Source: Aliterella atlantica CENA595
GTDB taxonomy: Bacteria > Cyanobacteriota > Cyanobacteriia > Cyanobacteriales > Chroococcidiopsidaceae
Assembly: GCF_000952155.1 (NCBI RefSeq)
Contig: NZ_JYON01000015.1
Span: 1-64,000, forward strand
Length of the DNA: 64,000 nt
Direction of reading: 5' to 3'
In this document: in pieces, positions 17,374-28,403 of the stretch
Layout of the letters: each line of letters starts with the position of its first letter
Numbering within the stretch: the stretch's first letter is position 1
Program-made: the position numbers and the translations under genes
The notes under the pieces: model-generated
Seen by the model: the letters and a program-made list of their open reading frames with translations, nothing else
Told to the model about the DNA's origin: nothing
The model's database searches: none

Positions 17374-18885
17374 TTAGTTGCTAAACAATCTGAAAATACT
17401 AAAGATATTCAGGATAGGATTGCCAACTGCGCCGATAGTATCGCCGATTTTTGCCAACGAAGAGCGGTTGACCACTACTACATCGTTATTGCGCAAGATT
17501 GGGTTAGTTTCCTCGTTGATACCTTGAGACAAATTGACTCTTACTTGACGCTTGGTAATCGAGCCGTTGGGATTGAGGCGAATTAGGTCTATGGTACTTC
17601 TCCTAGCTCTAGAATCGTTAAACCCTCCCGCTGCTAATATCGCCTGATTTAATGAAGTATTAGCTGGAAGTTGCAGCGTTTCGCCGCCACTACCGCCTGT
17701 AGGACGTTTTAATTCGCCGATGACGCTCACTCGAATCGTTGCTGGCGAGAAGTTAGCAGTAGCTACTGTAGTTGCTTCAGCCGCATTTTGTTCGGGAGCA
17801 GTAGCAACAACCACAGTATCTCCATCTTGAACTAACGTATCTTGATTGGTATCGCCTGTAAGTAGTTGCCAAAAATTGAGAGTGAGATTTTGTTCTGTCC
17901 CTGACTTTGTTTGTCTGCGTAATTGCACGTTGCGGACATCGGCTAAAGATGTTACCCCACCTGCTAGCTGAATTGCTCTAGAGACTGTCGGTAAGCCTGC
18001 GCCTGCACTACCACCACCTTGTTCGGTCGCAATACCTGTAGCAGAACCGCCCACGACAACATACGTTCCAGGGCGGGTAACTTCGCCGACAATTGTTACT
18101 GTTCGCGGTCTATTTGTCGCTGGCGCAAAGCTAGCTGTAGCAAATTGGCGAATTTCGGCTAAGTTGACTTCTGTAGCTGGGGGAATATAAATTGTGTCTC
18201 CATCGCGCAAGGTAATATCTTGAGGTAAATTACCTGTTTGCACTAATTGCGTTAAGTCAAGATTGGTTACTACTTCAGGTCCTAGTCCATTCCTTCTTCG
18301 CAGTTGCACTTGGCGCAAGTCTGCTGCTAAAGTCGTACCTTCTGCTAGGGTAAGAGCGCCAACAATAGTCGGATACTGTACTCCAGGATTATCCCCCGCA
18401 CCACCTTGCAAGCCTACAGTGTAAGAACCAGGACGGTTTACTTCTCCAGCGACGACAACGTTAATCGGACGCGGCGATATCAAACTTACAGTTACTAAAG
18501 GTCGGCGCAGGTAACGAGAATATCTAGCAGCGATTTCTTCGGCTGCTTGCTCTTGTGTCAGTCCTAAAACACTTACACCACCAATTAACGGCAAATATAA
18601 TGCTCCTCCTGGGGGAATTTGGTAAGCGCCGCTGTATTCTGGAACTTCAAACACGTTGATTTGAATGCGATCGCCTCCGCCCAAGGTATAGTCTAATGGT
18701 GGTTGTACAGGCTGTCCTGCAGGTGGTTGGACGACGTTTGGCTTTGGATTACTTGCAGGCGGAGTTGGATTGAGCGGCGCTTGAGCCTTGCTAGGTAATG
18801 GACAAGCAACGGCGATCGTCGCCAAGATAGTAAATAGTGCAACTACTGGCTGACTGACTGCAAAAGGCAAACCTTTAGATCCCAT
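17374..18885 (-). CDS. Polysaccharide export protein with SLBB domains
   Basis: This Wza-like periplasmic or outer-membrane component should form part of the channel for extracellular polysaccharide. A signal peptide occupies residues 1-35 (hydrophobic core, then SKAQA). A Pro-rich linker follows, then the polysaccharide biosynthesis/export domain (YTLGGGDRIQINVFEVPEYSG). After it come three SLBB-type repeats, each with a GEV/GEL...RPG core (VAGEVNRPGSYTV near 145, VGEVTRPGTYVV near 270, VIGELKRP near 400). The 503-residue length with several SLBB domains is usual for cyanobacterial homologues, which lack the C-terminal amphipathic helix of E. coli Wza. No other export genes are adjacent. Confidence 0.88.
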   Translation of the reverse strand: MGSKGLPFAVSQPVVALFTILATIAVACPLPSKAQAPLNPTPPASNPKPNVVQPPAGQPVQPPLDYTLGGGDRIQINVFEVPEYSGAYQIPPGGALYLPLIGGVSVLGLTQEQAAEEIAARYSRYLRRPLVTVSLISPRPINVVVAGEVNRPGSYTVGLQGGAGDNPGVQYPTIVGALTLAEGTTLAADLRQVQLRRRNGLGPEVVTNLDLTQLVQTGNLPQDITLRDGDTIYIPPATEVNLAEIRQFATASFAPATNRPRTVTIVGEVTRPGTYVVVGGSATGIATEQGGGSAGAGLPTVSRAIQLAGGVTSLADVRNVQLRRQTKSGTEQNLTLNFWQLLTGDTNQDTLVQDGDTVVVATAPEQNAAEATTVATANFSPATIRVSVIGELKRPTGGSGGETLQLPANTSLNQAILAAGGFNDSRARRSTIDLIRLNPNGSITKRQVRVNLSQGINEETNPILRNNDVVVVNRSSLAKIGDTIGAVGNPILNIFSIFRLFSN

Positions 18886-19190
18886 GTTGGCGATGTAGTA
18901 AATTCTCTAAGTTTTTAGTCTTAACTATTTTATGTTTTGTTTCCCACAATTGGGAATTTAAGTATTTGAGTGCTACTTATTACTCCTAATAACTCCTATT
19001 GCTAGCTTAAGTTGTTAGCATTGTCTAGTAATACCATTAATTGCTGAAAATATAAATGTACCCAATATTACTTGGTTATTTAGACAATTAACGCTCGACT
19101 ACTGTGGTTAGTTCGAGAATAAAAATACTAGCAAAAGAGCAGGCGTACATAATGGAACGAAGAAGGTAATTTAAAATTCAGCGGTTATTT
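18886..19190. other. Divergent promoter region
   Basis: This 305-bp spacer separates the polysaccharide-export gene (minus) from the DUF1400 hydrolase gene (plus). It is A+T-rich and has no HIP1 site. It contains short dyads such as TTAAGTTGTTAGCA near 19009, but nothing I can assign to a known regulator. Confidence 0.45.
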
Positions 19191-20897
19191 ATGAAGTTTA
19201 GGTTAAGTAAGTTATTATCTGCGAAAAGTGGCAAGAACCAAAAAAAAAGCGATTTTGTCACTTTACGTCGATTGGGCTGGAGTTTGGGTGTGGCGTTAGG
19301 TTGGCAAGTAATAGCAACACCCATAACGATCGCTGCAGAAAAAGTTACTCTGCGTTTAGGACCATTTGAACAAGCGATCGCTGTATCTGAATTAGAACAA
19401 TTTGCCAAAACAGGCGACCTGCCACCTACTTTACAAGCTTATAGTTCTGTATTAACGCCACAAATTAGAGAAATCCTCAACCGTCGCTTGCAACTAGATC
19501 CAGAAGCCGCAGACAAATTTATTGCTGATGTATCGAGTTCGCCATCAGGCAGACAATTTTTAAGGTCTTTAGGCGCAGCTATCCCCGATATTACATTACC
19601 GCAACTGCAAGCTGCGGTAGCACTCGCCGCACAGCAAGCTAACGGCATCAATTTGGTGGGAGTATTAAAAGCCTATCCAGAAGAAAATATTACAATCGAT
19701 GCGAGTAGCGCGATCGCTTTAGCGCTGGAATTTAACCCCAATGTCTTACAAAGTCGCGCTCTTAGTCCTTCTTTAGCGGAAGAATTATTAGTTACTAGCA
19801 ATACTCCTTTTCAAGCTAGTTTTGACCCCGCAGCGCCAGGAAAAGCAACTGTAAAAACAGAAACGTTATTTCTGCAAGACAAGCAGCGTTTTCGCAGCAT
19901 CCCCGTAGATATCTATTTTTCTGCACCAGTTCCAGCCTTATTTGCTAATTCAGCAGCAAAATCACCTGCGCCTTTAGTCGTTATTTCTCCTGGTTTTGGT
20001 GCAGACAGGAAATTTTTTAGCTACTTAGCACGTCATTTAGCTAGTTACGGGCTAACTGTAGCCGCCTTAGAACACCCCGATAGCAGAAGAAGCAAATTAA
20101 CCGCATCCGAGGTAAACGACCCTAGCAAGCTCCTAGGAGCCAATGAATTTATCAATCGACCCAAAGATATTAGCTTTGTTTTAGACGAACTGGCAAAAAT
20201 TAATCGGCAATCGGGTACTTTACAAGGCAAACTCAACACCGAACAAGTAAGTGTAATTGGTCACTCCTTGGGAGGTTACACAGCTTTAGCGGTAGCTGGA
20301 GGAGAGTTGAATATAGATAGTTTGCGTCAGGCTTGTAAAAACTCAAACGCCATAGCACAAGCACCCGCAGATTGGTTGCAGTGCGCCGCCGCAAGTTTAC
20401 CAGATAAAAAAAATCGATTGCGCGATCGCCGAGTCAAAAATGCGATCGCTCTTAATCCCTTAATTGGTAATTTATTCGGTGACAACGGTTTAGCACAAGT
20501 AGCAACGCCGACTTTAATCCTCGCTAGCACAGATGATGCGGTTACTCCTATTGTTAACCATCAACTGCGACCTTTCGCGCAACTGCCAAATCCTAAGTAT
20601 TTACTTACAGCAGTTGGCGCTACGCATTTGAGTGTAGGTAGTCCTGGTAGTTCGAGCCAATTAAATGAATCTGTTCGAGAACGTCGAGGTGCAGAGGTGC
20701 AGCCATTGCGTCAGTTAACTTCTGGAGTGAGTTTGGCATTTATCCAACAGCTAACACCACAAGCAAAAATCTACGCGCCTTTTTTGACATCAGCTTACGC
20801 GCAATCTCTCTCTACTAGAGAACTTGCTTTGCGTTTGAATACACAATTGCCAGCTAATATTACCTCTTTAGTTGAAGAACCAGTATCAAAAAAATAA
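19191..20897 (+). CDS. Exported alpha/beta hydrolase with DUF1400 domain
   Basis: The N-terminus has a twin-lysine stretch and a hydrophobic segment (SLGVALGWQVIATPITIAA) that looks like a signal peptide or anchor. Residues ~40-190 form the DUF1400 module common in cyanobacterial hydrolases (LRLGPFEQAIAVSELEQFAKTG). The alpha/beta-hydrolase core follows, with VISPGFGADRKF, the nucleophile elbow VIGHSLGGYTAL near residue 357, an acid in STDDAVTP and His in GATHLS. The catalytic triad is therefore plausible. Homologues are often annotated as dienelactone hydrolase or platelet-activating-factor-acetylhydrolase-like, but the substrate is unknown. ATG 19191 is well placed for the signal peptide. 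Confidence 0.85.
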   Translation: MKFRLSKLLSAKSGKNQKKSDFVTLRRLGWSLGVALGWQVIATPITIAAEKVTLRLGPFEQAIAVSELEQFAKTGDLPPTLQAYSSVLTPQIREILNRRLQLDPEAADKFIADVSSSPSGRQFLRSLGAAIPDITLPQLQAAVALAAQQANGINLVGVLKAYPEENITIDASSAIALALEFNPNVLQSRALSPSLAEELLVTSNTPFQASFDPAAPGKATVKTETLFLQDKQRFRSIPVDIYFSAPVPALFANSAAKSPAPLVVISPGFGADRKFFSYLARHLASYGLTVAALEHPDSRRSKLTASEVNDPSKLLGANEFINRPKDISFVLDELAKINRQSGTLQGKLNTEQVSVIGHSLGGYTALAVAGGELNIDSLRQACKNSNAIAQAPADWLQCAAASLPDKKNRLRDRRVKNAIALNPLIGNLFGDNGLAQVATPTLILASTDDAVTPIVNHQLRPFAQLPNPKYLLTAVGATHLSVGSPGSSSQLNESVRERRGAEVQPLRQLTSGVSLAFIQQLTPQAKIYAPFLTSAYAQSLSTRELALRLNTQLPANITSLVEEPVSKK

Positions 20898-20936
20898 AAT
20901 TCTCTATAATTTTTGGCTTTTGACTTTTGTTATATG

Positions 20937-22118
20937 ATGCAGTACCGAAGATTTGGACGCACAGAGTTACAAATGCCGCTATTTTCCTGCGGCGGGATGA
21001 GATATCAGTACAAATGGCAAGATGTCCCAGCGTGGCAAATTTCTCAAGATAGTCAACGCAATTTAGAAGCAACAATTAACCGAGCAATAGAAGTAGGGAT
21101 TAATCATATTGAAACGGCTCGTGGCTACGGTACTTCCGAATTACAGTTAGGCAAAATCTTACCAACTTACGATCGCGATCGCCTGATTGTCCAAACGAAA
21201 GTCACTCCCCAGGAAAATGCGAAGGAATTTCGACGCAAGTTTGAGAAATCCTTAGCAAATCTCAAGCTAGATTATGTCGATTTATTGAGTTTGCATGGCA
21301 TTAATGATGCTGAGACTTTCCACCAAAGTATGCGTCCTGGCGGTTGTTTAGAAATTGCCCAAAAATTGCAAGCTCAAGGCAAAGTTAGATTTATTGGCTT
21401 TTCGACGCATGGCGCAACCGAGACGATTGTGCAGACAATTGCAACTAATCAATTTGATTATGTAAATCTGCACTGGTACTACATCAATCAGATTAACTGG
21501 GAAGCGATCGCCGCTGCTCGTCGTCATGACATGGGAGTTTTTATTATCAGTCCCTCCCATAAAGGCGGCTTGTTGTACAAACCTCCGCAAAAGTTAGTAG
21601 ATTTGTGCCAGCCTCTAAGTCCGATGGTATTTAACGATCTATTTTGCCTGAGTCACTCGCAAGTACATACCTTAAGTATTGGCGCTAGCTCACCGCAAGA
21701 TTTTGACGAACATCTCAAAACCTTAGAGTTATTAGAGCGTGCCGACGAAATTTTGCCGCCAATTTTGGCAAGATTAGAGCAACAAGCGATCGCAACTTTA
21801 GGAGAAAACTGGGTAAAAACTTGGCGTACTGGTTTGCCCAAACCAGAAGAGACACCAGGCGGGGTAAATATTCCCGTCATTTTGTGGCTGAGAAATTTGG
21901 CGATCGCTTACGATCTCACAGAATATGCCAAAATGCGCTACAACTTGCTAGGTTCGGGCGGTCATTGGTTCCCTGGTGCTAAAGCCGATAAAATAGACAA
22001 ACTAGACTTGCGTTCGTGTTTGGCTGCAAGTCCCCACGCCCAGCAAATTCCTAGATTACTTGCTGAAACTGACAAAATGTTGGGCGGACAAGGCATAAAA
22101 CGCCTTTCCCAGCAGTGA
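20937..22118 (+). CDS. Aldo/keto reductase
   Basis: This NADP-dependent oxidoreductase has a TIM-barrel fold. The N-terminus YRRFGRTELQMPLFSCGGMR, the segment GINHIETARGYGTSE (with the catalytic-position Tyr), KFEKSLANLKLDYVDLLSLHG and FIGFSTHG are standard blocks. After the barrel there is a C-terminal extension of about 90 residues with WRTGLPKP. I see no Cys-rich ferredoxin cluster there. Starts at 20934 and 20937 are both ATG; MQYRRFG fits the family best. The longer frame beginning at TTG 20913 is unlikely. The gene lies 39 bp after the hydrolase and may be cotranscribed. Confidence 0.88.
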   Translation: MQYRRFGRTELQMPLFSCGGMRYQYKWQDVPAWQISQDSQRNLEATINRAIEVGINHIETARGYGTSELQLGKILPTYDRDRLIVQTKVTPQENAKEFRRKFEKSLANLKLDYVDLLSLHGINDAETFHQSMRPGGCLEIAQKLQAQGKVRFIGFSTHGATETIVQTIATNQFDYVNLHWYYINQINWEAIAAARRHDMGVFIISPSHKGGLLYKPPQKLVDLCQPLSPMVFNDLFCLSHSQVHTLSIGASSPQDFDEHLKTLELLERADEILPPILARLEQQAIATLGENWVKTWRTGLPKPEETPGGVNIPVILWLRNLAIAYDLTEYAKMRYNLLGSGGHWFPGAKADKIDKLDLRSCLAASPHAQQIPRLLAETDKMLGGQGIKRLSQQ

Positions 22119-22165
22119 TAGGCTGGTTTTAGGTAATAGTGCGATCGCCAACTCTTTTTTACTGC

Positions 22166-22198
22166 CTTAACCTAAGATTAATTAATCTACGATTAATC
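22166..22198 (+). promoter_or_regulatory. Candidate Pho box upstream of phoX
   Basis: CTTAACCT (22166-22173) is a perfect match to the cyanobacterial Pho-box unit. It is followed after a 3-bp spacer by ATTAATTA (22177-22184), giving the expected 11-bp period. A third related octamer, ATTAATCT (22192-22199), is out of phase. The element ends about 70 bp before the PhoX-family start. PhoB control is inferred. Confidence 0.45.
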
Positions 22199-22267
22199 TA
22201 ACCTTTGCCTCACCATGATGAAGCTCCACTAGGCTATTTGTTTGTACTACAAAAGTCTAGAGAACAC

Positions 22268-23590
22268 ATGAGTTTTTCACGGCGGCAATTCTTTACTCTA
22301 GCAGGAGCCGGAACTGCTAGCGTTGTGCTTGCGGCTCCCTTAAGAGCTTTATATTCTAGAGAGTCTGGAGGTAAATCGGTATTTGGGCAAGGCTACGGTG
22401 CATTGCAAGCCGATCCTCAAGGATTATTAGATTTGCCTCAAGGATTTAGATACAAAGCCTTTTCTAAAACTGGGGAAATAATGAAAGATGGCAATCCCGT
22501 TCCAGGTAATCATGACGGGATGGCGGCTTTTGCTGGACCTAGAAAAACTACTATTTTGGTTCGCAATCACGAACTTAGTCCTGGTTCTAGGACAACAGTT
22601 GTAGCCCCAGAAAATAAGAAATACGATGCTCTCGGTCGCGGTGGGACAACGACTTTGATTGTCGGCGCAAATCGAGAACTTATTAAAGACTACGCTTCTC
22701 TAGCAGGAACTTATCGTAATTGTGCTGGCGGCTCTACTCCTTGGGGTTCTTGGATTAGTTGCGAAGAAAGTACCGCTACCCCAGATACTAATACGCCTGG
22801 TAACGCTAACAACGTCTCTAAGATGCATGGCTATAACTTTGAAGTCCCGGCTAGAGCCACTGGACTTGTAGACCCGATTCCGTTGGTAGGAATGGGGCGT
22901 TTTAACCATGAAGCGATCGCTGTAGACCCAAAAACTGGTATCGTCTACCAGACAGAGGATAGAGGTGATGGCTTATTCTATCGCTTTATTCCCAAGCAGC
23001 CAGGATTTTTGCAAGCAGGAGGCGTTCTCGAAGCTTTAAAAATTAAAGGTAAACCTCAAGCTATTACCAAAACAGGCTTTACTGTCGGTCAAACAATGGC
23101 AGTAGAGTGGGTAAAAATTGCAGAAGTTAATCCTGTTCTCGATACAGTTAGGGTAGAAGGATTTGCCAAAGGAGCAGCACAATTTTCGCGCGGGGAAGGT
23201 ATCGCTTACGGTAAAGGAGAATTTTATTTTGCCTGTACTGATGGCGGCGCTGCAAGTAAAGGTCAGGTATGGCGCTACATTCCTGGTAAAAATTCAAATG
23301 ATGGCGGTAGTCTCGAACTATTTGTCGAACCAAACGATGGAACGGTATTAGAAAGCCCTGATAACGCGATCGTGTCTGCTTTTGGCGATGTATTCTTGTG
23401 CGAGGATGGAGACGGCACAAATTACGTTGTCGGCGTTAATTTGCAAGGCGAACTTTACCAATTTGCGCGCAATGCACTCAACGACTCTGAGTTTTGCGGA
23501 GTTTGCTTTTCTCCAGATGGTCGAACTATGTTCTTGAATATTCAAAGTCCTGGAATTACATTTGCAATCTGGGGTCCTTGGAGGAGGTAA
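22268..23590 (+). CDS. phoX: PhoX-family (DUF839) secreted phosphatase
   Basis: The protein starts MSFSRRQFFTLAGAG, a twin-arginine signal with the RRQFF motif, so it should be exported folded. The mature part carries PhoX blocks: GNHDGMAAF, VRNHELSPG, GGSTPWGSWISCEES (metal-ligand Cys-Glu-Glu), FNHEAIAVDP, VYQTEDRGDGLFYRF, and a C-terminal DNAIVSAFGDVFLCEDGDG followed by GVCFSPDG. PhoX enzymes are calcium/iron alkaline phosphatases used in phosphate starvation. ATG 22268 is chosen because it begins the Tat signal; the frame extends upstream only to a TTG. At 440 residues it is shorter than classic PhoX (about 600), so substrate range is uncertain. A candidate Pho box precedes it. Confidence 0.82.
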   Translation: MSFSRRQFFTLAGAGTASVVLAAPLRALYSRESGGKSVFGQGYGALQADPQGLLDLPQGFRYKAFSKTGEIMKDGNPVPGNHDGMAAFAGPRKTTILVRNHELSPGSRTTVVAPENKKYDALGRGGTTTLIVGANRELIKDYASLAGTYRNCAGGSTPWGSWISCEESTATPDTNTPGNANNVSKMHGYNFEVPARATGLVDPIPLVGMGRFNHEAIAVDPKTGIVYQTEDRGDGLFYRFIPKQPGFLQAGGVLEALKIKGKPQAITKTGFTVGQTMAVEWVKIAEVNPVLDTVRVEGFAKGAAQFSRGEGIAYGKGEFYFACTDGGAASKGQVWRYIPGKNSNDGGSLELFVEPNDGTVLESPDNAIVSAFGDVFLCEDGDGTNYVVGVNLQGELYQFARNALNDSEFCGVCFSPDGRTMFLNIQSPGITFAIWGPWRR

Positions 23591-23705
23591 TAGACCTCTT
23601 GCATAAGTCCATAATTTGACAGACAAGGAGGACTACAGGGGGATAGGATTGCCAATTTACAGAGCGTTGTCTACTTTTGCAAGAACGTTTAGTAGGGAAT
23701 TTAAA

Positions 23706-23737
23706 GGGAAAAGGGGAAAGAATTTTAACCTTTTCCC
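23706..23737. terminator. Stem-loop between convergent genes
   Basis: GGGAAAAGG (23706-23714) pairs with CCTTTTCCC (23729-23737) around a 14-nt loop, between phoX (plus) and the amidase gene (minus). The T-tract is weak, so the terminator role rests mainly on position. Confidence 0.4.
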
Positions 23738-23769
23738 AACTACGAGCGAAAGTAACATCTGCAAGCGAG

Positions 23770-25533
23770 CTATTGTGTTTGTTGAGATTGGCTAAACCAT
23801 AAATTTATCCCATCGGCGATCGCATTTGCTAATTTTTGCTGTTCTTTTTGGTTGGTAATCCATTCAAACTCTGTGGGATTAATCATGAAACCCAACTCCA
23901 ATAGGACTGATGGCGCGGTAGTGGGGCGAGTTAGGGCTAAGTTATTCCAGTACACTCCATAAGAAGGACGATTCAGTTCTTTGACCAAATAATTGTGCAT
24001 AAACAGCGCTAAACTGTGTGCTTGGGAATTGTACCAAAAAGCTGCTATTCCTTTAGTTTTCATGGCATCGCCGCCATCGGGTAAAGCGTTGTAGTGGATA
24101 GAAACAGCGATCGCAGGTTCTAGTTTATCGATAATTGCGACGCGATCGCTTAATGATACATCTTTATCTTCCTCCCGCGTCATATAGACAATGGCTCCCT
24201 TGGCTACCAATTGTGCGCGTACTAACTTAGATACCAACAAATTAATATCTTTTTCAGGATACCCAGTCGGTCCTTTAGAACCCAATTCTTTACCCCCATG
24301 TCCAGGATCTAGGAGAATTTTCATTCCACTTAGGGGTTTAGATCTCCCCCTATCTCCCTTTGGCGGATGTCGCAAAGACAAAACCAGGCTTGTGCCGTCA
24401 TATCTGAGCTTATAGCCCCATTGTTGGGCAGATTTGAGGTTAAAAGTGTATTGCACGCGGTTGGGAACCACCTGCTGCCAATCTAAACGCGAAATTAACG
24501 GGTCATCATCTAAGCGGATAATGTCAGTTTGGGCTGTAGTATTGTAGAGAGTTAGTGTGAGAGTGCTGTTGCCTTGTTGTACGCTTACGGGTACGGGTAC
24601 TTGCAAAGGAAATACTACTTCTGTTGCACCAGGAACTTGTCTGGCGCGGATGCTGCGGATAATGGACGTAGGGGGTACTACGCCCTTAAATACGCGCGTT
24701 TCATTGCTATTAATCCAACCACCGTAATCTAAACGCAACCATTCTCCTTCCCTACCTGTAATTGCTGCTTGCGTACCTTTAGGCAGTGGTGTCAGCCGAG
24801 AATTATCTGTACTAGCACCAGTTCTGGCTACTCCTGAATCTGCGGTAACTTCAGCAATTTCTAACTGTAGGGGAGAAAGAATAGTAACTTTACCTGTGCC
24901 TAACTGCTTTGTAGTTTGACCATTTAAAGTTAGCTGAAATTCTGGTTGTCCTAAATCTGCTGGTTGCAAAGCCGTAGCGCAACCTTGATACTTTCCTGCT
25001 ATTGACTCCGTTGCAGGCTTGTCTTGCCCAGTCAGCGCCGCAGAATTGGGCGGTAATTGTACGTTTTGAGATTGGGGGAGTAAGGGAATTGTGCGATCGC
25101 CTAACCTAACATTAACAGTAGCTTTAGCAGGCGCAGTTGCTCCAAAACAAATTACTTCTCCAGGAACTCTAGCAATATCAACGGCTGGAATTAAAGAGTC
25201 TTTGCCAAAAGCTAATCCTACTGGTGGTGCTTCAGTTGTTGGTAGTCGCTTGACTTTAATTTGCACCTGCTGGTTTTGATAGTACAAAGTAAATAGATTT
25301 TCCCCTACCTTTAACGGAAAACTAGGCGCAAAATGCCCTGCTTGACTGCGAACGATTGCTTTACCATTGACTAAAACGTTGCCTTGCGGCGGTGCTGTAC
25401 CGATTAAAAATATTTGGTTAGCTGTAGTTTGATGCTCTGCTGGAGGATACACAACTGATAAAGGTTGTTCTGCTCTAGCTGAGGATGATACTATTACAGT
25501 TCCCGTTGCTACTAATCCTAAAAGTTTTCTCAC
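23770..25533 (-). CDS. N-acetylmuramoyl-L-alanine amidase (AmiC type)
   Basis: This periplasmic zinc amidase cleaves the peptide from muramic acid during cell separation. A signal peptide (residues 1-21, SSARA cleavage) is followed by beta-rich domains, including GTAPPQGNVLVNGKAI, and an SH3-like region around residues 230-285 (LTPLPKGTQAAI, WLRLDYGGW). An AMIN domain follows (EVVFPLQVPVPVSV). The Amidase_3 domain starts at MKILLDPGHGG near 403, with Zn ligands His in DPGHGG, Glu in YPEKDIN and His in SIHYNA. The catalytic Glu is in LLELGFM near 545. The 587-residue length fits cyanobacterial AmiC with its extra N-terminal domains. Monocistronic. Confidence 0.9.
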   Translation of the reverse strand: MRKLLGLVATGTVIVSSSARAEQPLSVVYPPAEHQTTANQIFLIGTAPPQGNVLVNGKAIVRSQAGHFAPSFPLKVGENLFTLYYQNQQVQIKVKRLPTTEAPPVGLAFGKDSLIPAVDIARVPGEVICFGATAPAKATVNVRLGDRTIPLLPQSQNVQLPPNSAALTGQDKPATESIAGKYQGCATALQPADLGQPEFQLTLNGQTTKQLGTGKVTILSPLQLEIAEVTADSGVARTGASTDNSRLTPLPKGTQAAITGREGEWLRLDYGGWINSNETRVFKGVVPPTSIIRSIRARQVPGATEVVFPLQVPVPVSVQQGNSTLTLTLYNTTAQTDIIRLDDDPLISRLDWQQVVPNRVQYTFNLKSAQQWGYKLRYDGTSLVLSLRHPPKGDRGRSKPLSGMKILLDPGHGGKELGSKGPTGYPEKDINLLVSKLVRAQLVAKGAIVYMTREEDKDVSLSDRVAIIDKLEPAIAVSIHYNALPDGGDAMKTKGIAAFWYNSQAHSLALFMHNYLVKELNRPSYGVYWNNLALTRPTTAPSVLLELGFMINPTEFEWITNQKEQQKLANAIADGINLWFSQSQQTQ

Positions 25534-25673
25534 GCCACAATAGTATAAGAACGATTAATTGTCAGCTTTGGTTGTTGAGGATGCCCTAGTTCTGGCAATA
25601 CTTTTTACACTAAAGCTAACAGGTAATACTGTGGCACAATTGACGGGGTATATTGCTATAAGTCTGCTGCTAA

Positions 25674-27317
<1,644 letters not shown>

Positions 27318-27329
27318 ATCCGCCACCAT

Positions 27330-27355
27330 GTAGAGACGTAGCTACGTCTCTCTAC
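27330..27355. repeat. GTAGAGACGTAGC palindrome, copy 1
   Basis: The left arm GTAGAGACGTAGC faces GCTACGTCTCTCTAC, with a 2-nt duplication in the right arm. It starts 13 bp after the pyrG stop. Related copies lie at 27440, 43050 and 46351. It could fold as a hairpin in RNA from either strand. Confidence 0.85.
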
Positions 27356-27439
27356 CCCCATAAATCTACAATTAATGTCTGTGCCAATTTAGCCACACCA
27401 AATTATGCGATCGCACGCCTGTGAATTACCCACCACCGC

Positions 27440-27468
27440 GTAGAGACGTAGCACTGCTACGTCTCTAC
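27440..27468. repeat. GTAGAGACGTAGC palindrome, copy 2
   Basis: A perfect 29-bp palindrome with a single unpaired centre: arms GTAGAGACGTAGCA and its complement. The last bases (27465-27467, CTA) are the TAG stop codon of the minus-strand ROK kinase, so the repeat is partly coding. Confidence 0.92.
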
Positions 27469-28358
27469 AATAATGTTTGCGCCAATTTTGCTGCACCAAT
27501 TATTCCCGCCTGATTGCCTAATTCAGCCTTTAGTAACTGCAAACCAACGCGGGAACTAGGCAAAACTCGCCGTTCAATTTCAGCTTGCATAGTAGGCAAG
27601 AAAAACTTAAAACTAGCACATACGCCACCACCTATGGCGATCGCTTCTGGTGACATTACGTAAATTAAGCTTGCTAACCCAGCAGCCAAATCTTTACCAT
27701 AGTCCTGCCAAAATGTCAACGCCTCTATATCTCCAGCTTCAGCCATAGCACCTAATTGAGAGGGTTCCATTCCAGTGCGACGGCGAATAGCGGGAACAGA
27801 AACATACTGTTCCAAAGAGCCTTGATTGCCACTATTGCAAGGCGGACCATCTGGATTTAGAGTAATTAAGCCTAATTCTCCGGCTGCGCCTTGATGTCCG
27901 GTGAACAATTTACCATCAAGAATAATCGCCCCACCTACACCAGTACCAAGCGTCAGTACGAGCAAGTTTTTGAATCGACGACCTGCTCCTAGCCAAGATT
28001 CTCCCAAACCCGCACAATTGGCATCATTAGCAAGAATTACTTTGCGCCCTGTTTTATCTTCTAGCCAGTCAGCTAGAGGTATATCGTGCCAATTAGTTAG
28101 ATTAATCGCAACTTTAGCAATCCGCCTGCTAGCATCAGTAGGACCTGGAGTACCAACGCCAATAGCACTACATTCACTATGGGGATCGATTTGAGCGATC
28201 GCATCTACCATAGCACCTACAACCGCCTCTGGTGTTGCTGGTTGGGGAGTATCTACAGTTAGAGACTGCAAGCAATTACCATCCTGGGTAAATCGCCCTA
28301 ACTTAATTGCCGTTCCCCCCAAGTCAATGCCGATTACTCGATCGTCTTCTTTACCCAT
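27465..28358 (-). CDS. ROK-family sugar kinase, probable glucokinase
   Basis: This ATP-dependent hexose kinase has 297 residues. The phosphate-1 loop is VIGIDLGGTAIKLGRF near residue 8, and the substrate block is LANDANCAGLGE with the catalytic Asp near 112. LTLGTGVGGAIILDGKLFTG follows, then the ROK signature GHQGAAGELG. The zinc motif that normally reads CxCGxxGC is degenerate here (CNSGNQGS, one Cys), so the zinc site may be lost. GAIGGG-type nucleotide contact appears as AIAIGGGVCAS. It probably phosphorylates glucose, although ROK specificity is hard to predict. Its stop codon comes from a dispersed palindrome. A second, unrelated glucokinase is at 46372. Confidence 0.85.
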   Translation of the reverse strand: MGKEDDRVIGIDLGGTAIKLGRFTQDGNCLQSLTVDTPQPATPEAVVGAMVDAIAQIDPHSECSAIGVGTPGPTDASRRIAKVAINLTNWHDIPLADWLEDKTGRKVILANDANCAGLGESWLGAGRRFKNLLVLTLGTGVGGAIILDGKLFTGHQGAAGELGLITLNPDGPPCNSGNQGSLEQYVSVPAIRRRTGMEPSQLGAMAEAGDIEALTFWQDYGKDLAAGLASLIYVMSPEAIAIGGGVCASFKFFLPTMQAEIERRVLPSSRVGLQLLKAELGNQAGIIGAAKLAQTLL

Positions 28359-28403
28359 AATCTTACTTTGCGATCGCCAAAATTATTTCTATAAGCTCCA
28401 ACT

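Noticed and set aside
23594..23650. AGACCTCTTGCATAAGTCC as an IS terminal repeat
   Set aside because: It resembles ends of some cyanobacterial IS elements, but I found no matching inverted copy or transposase fragment before the next gene.
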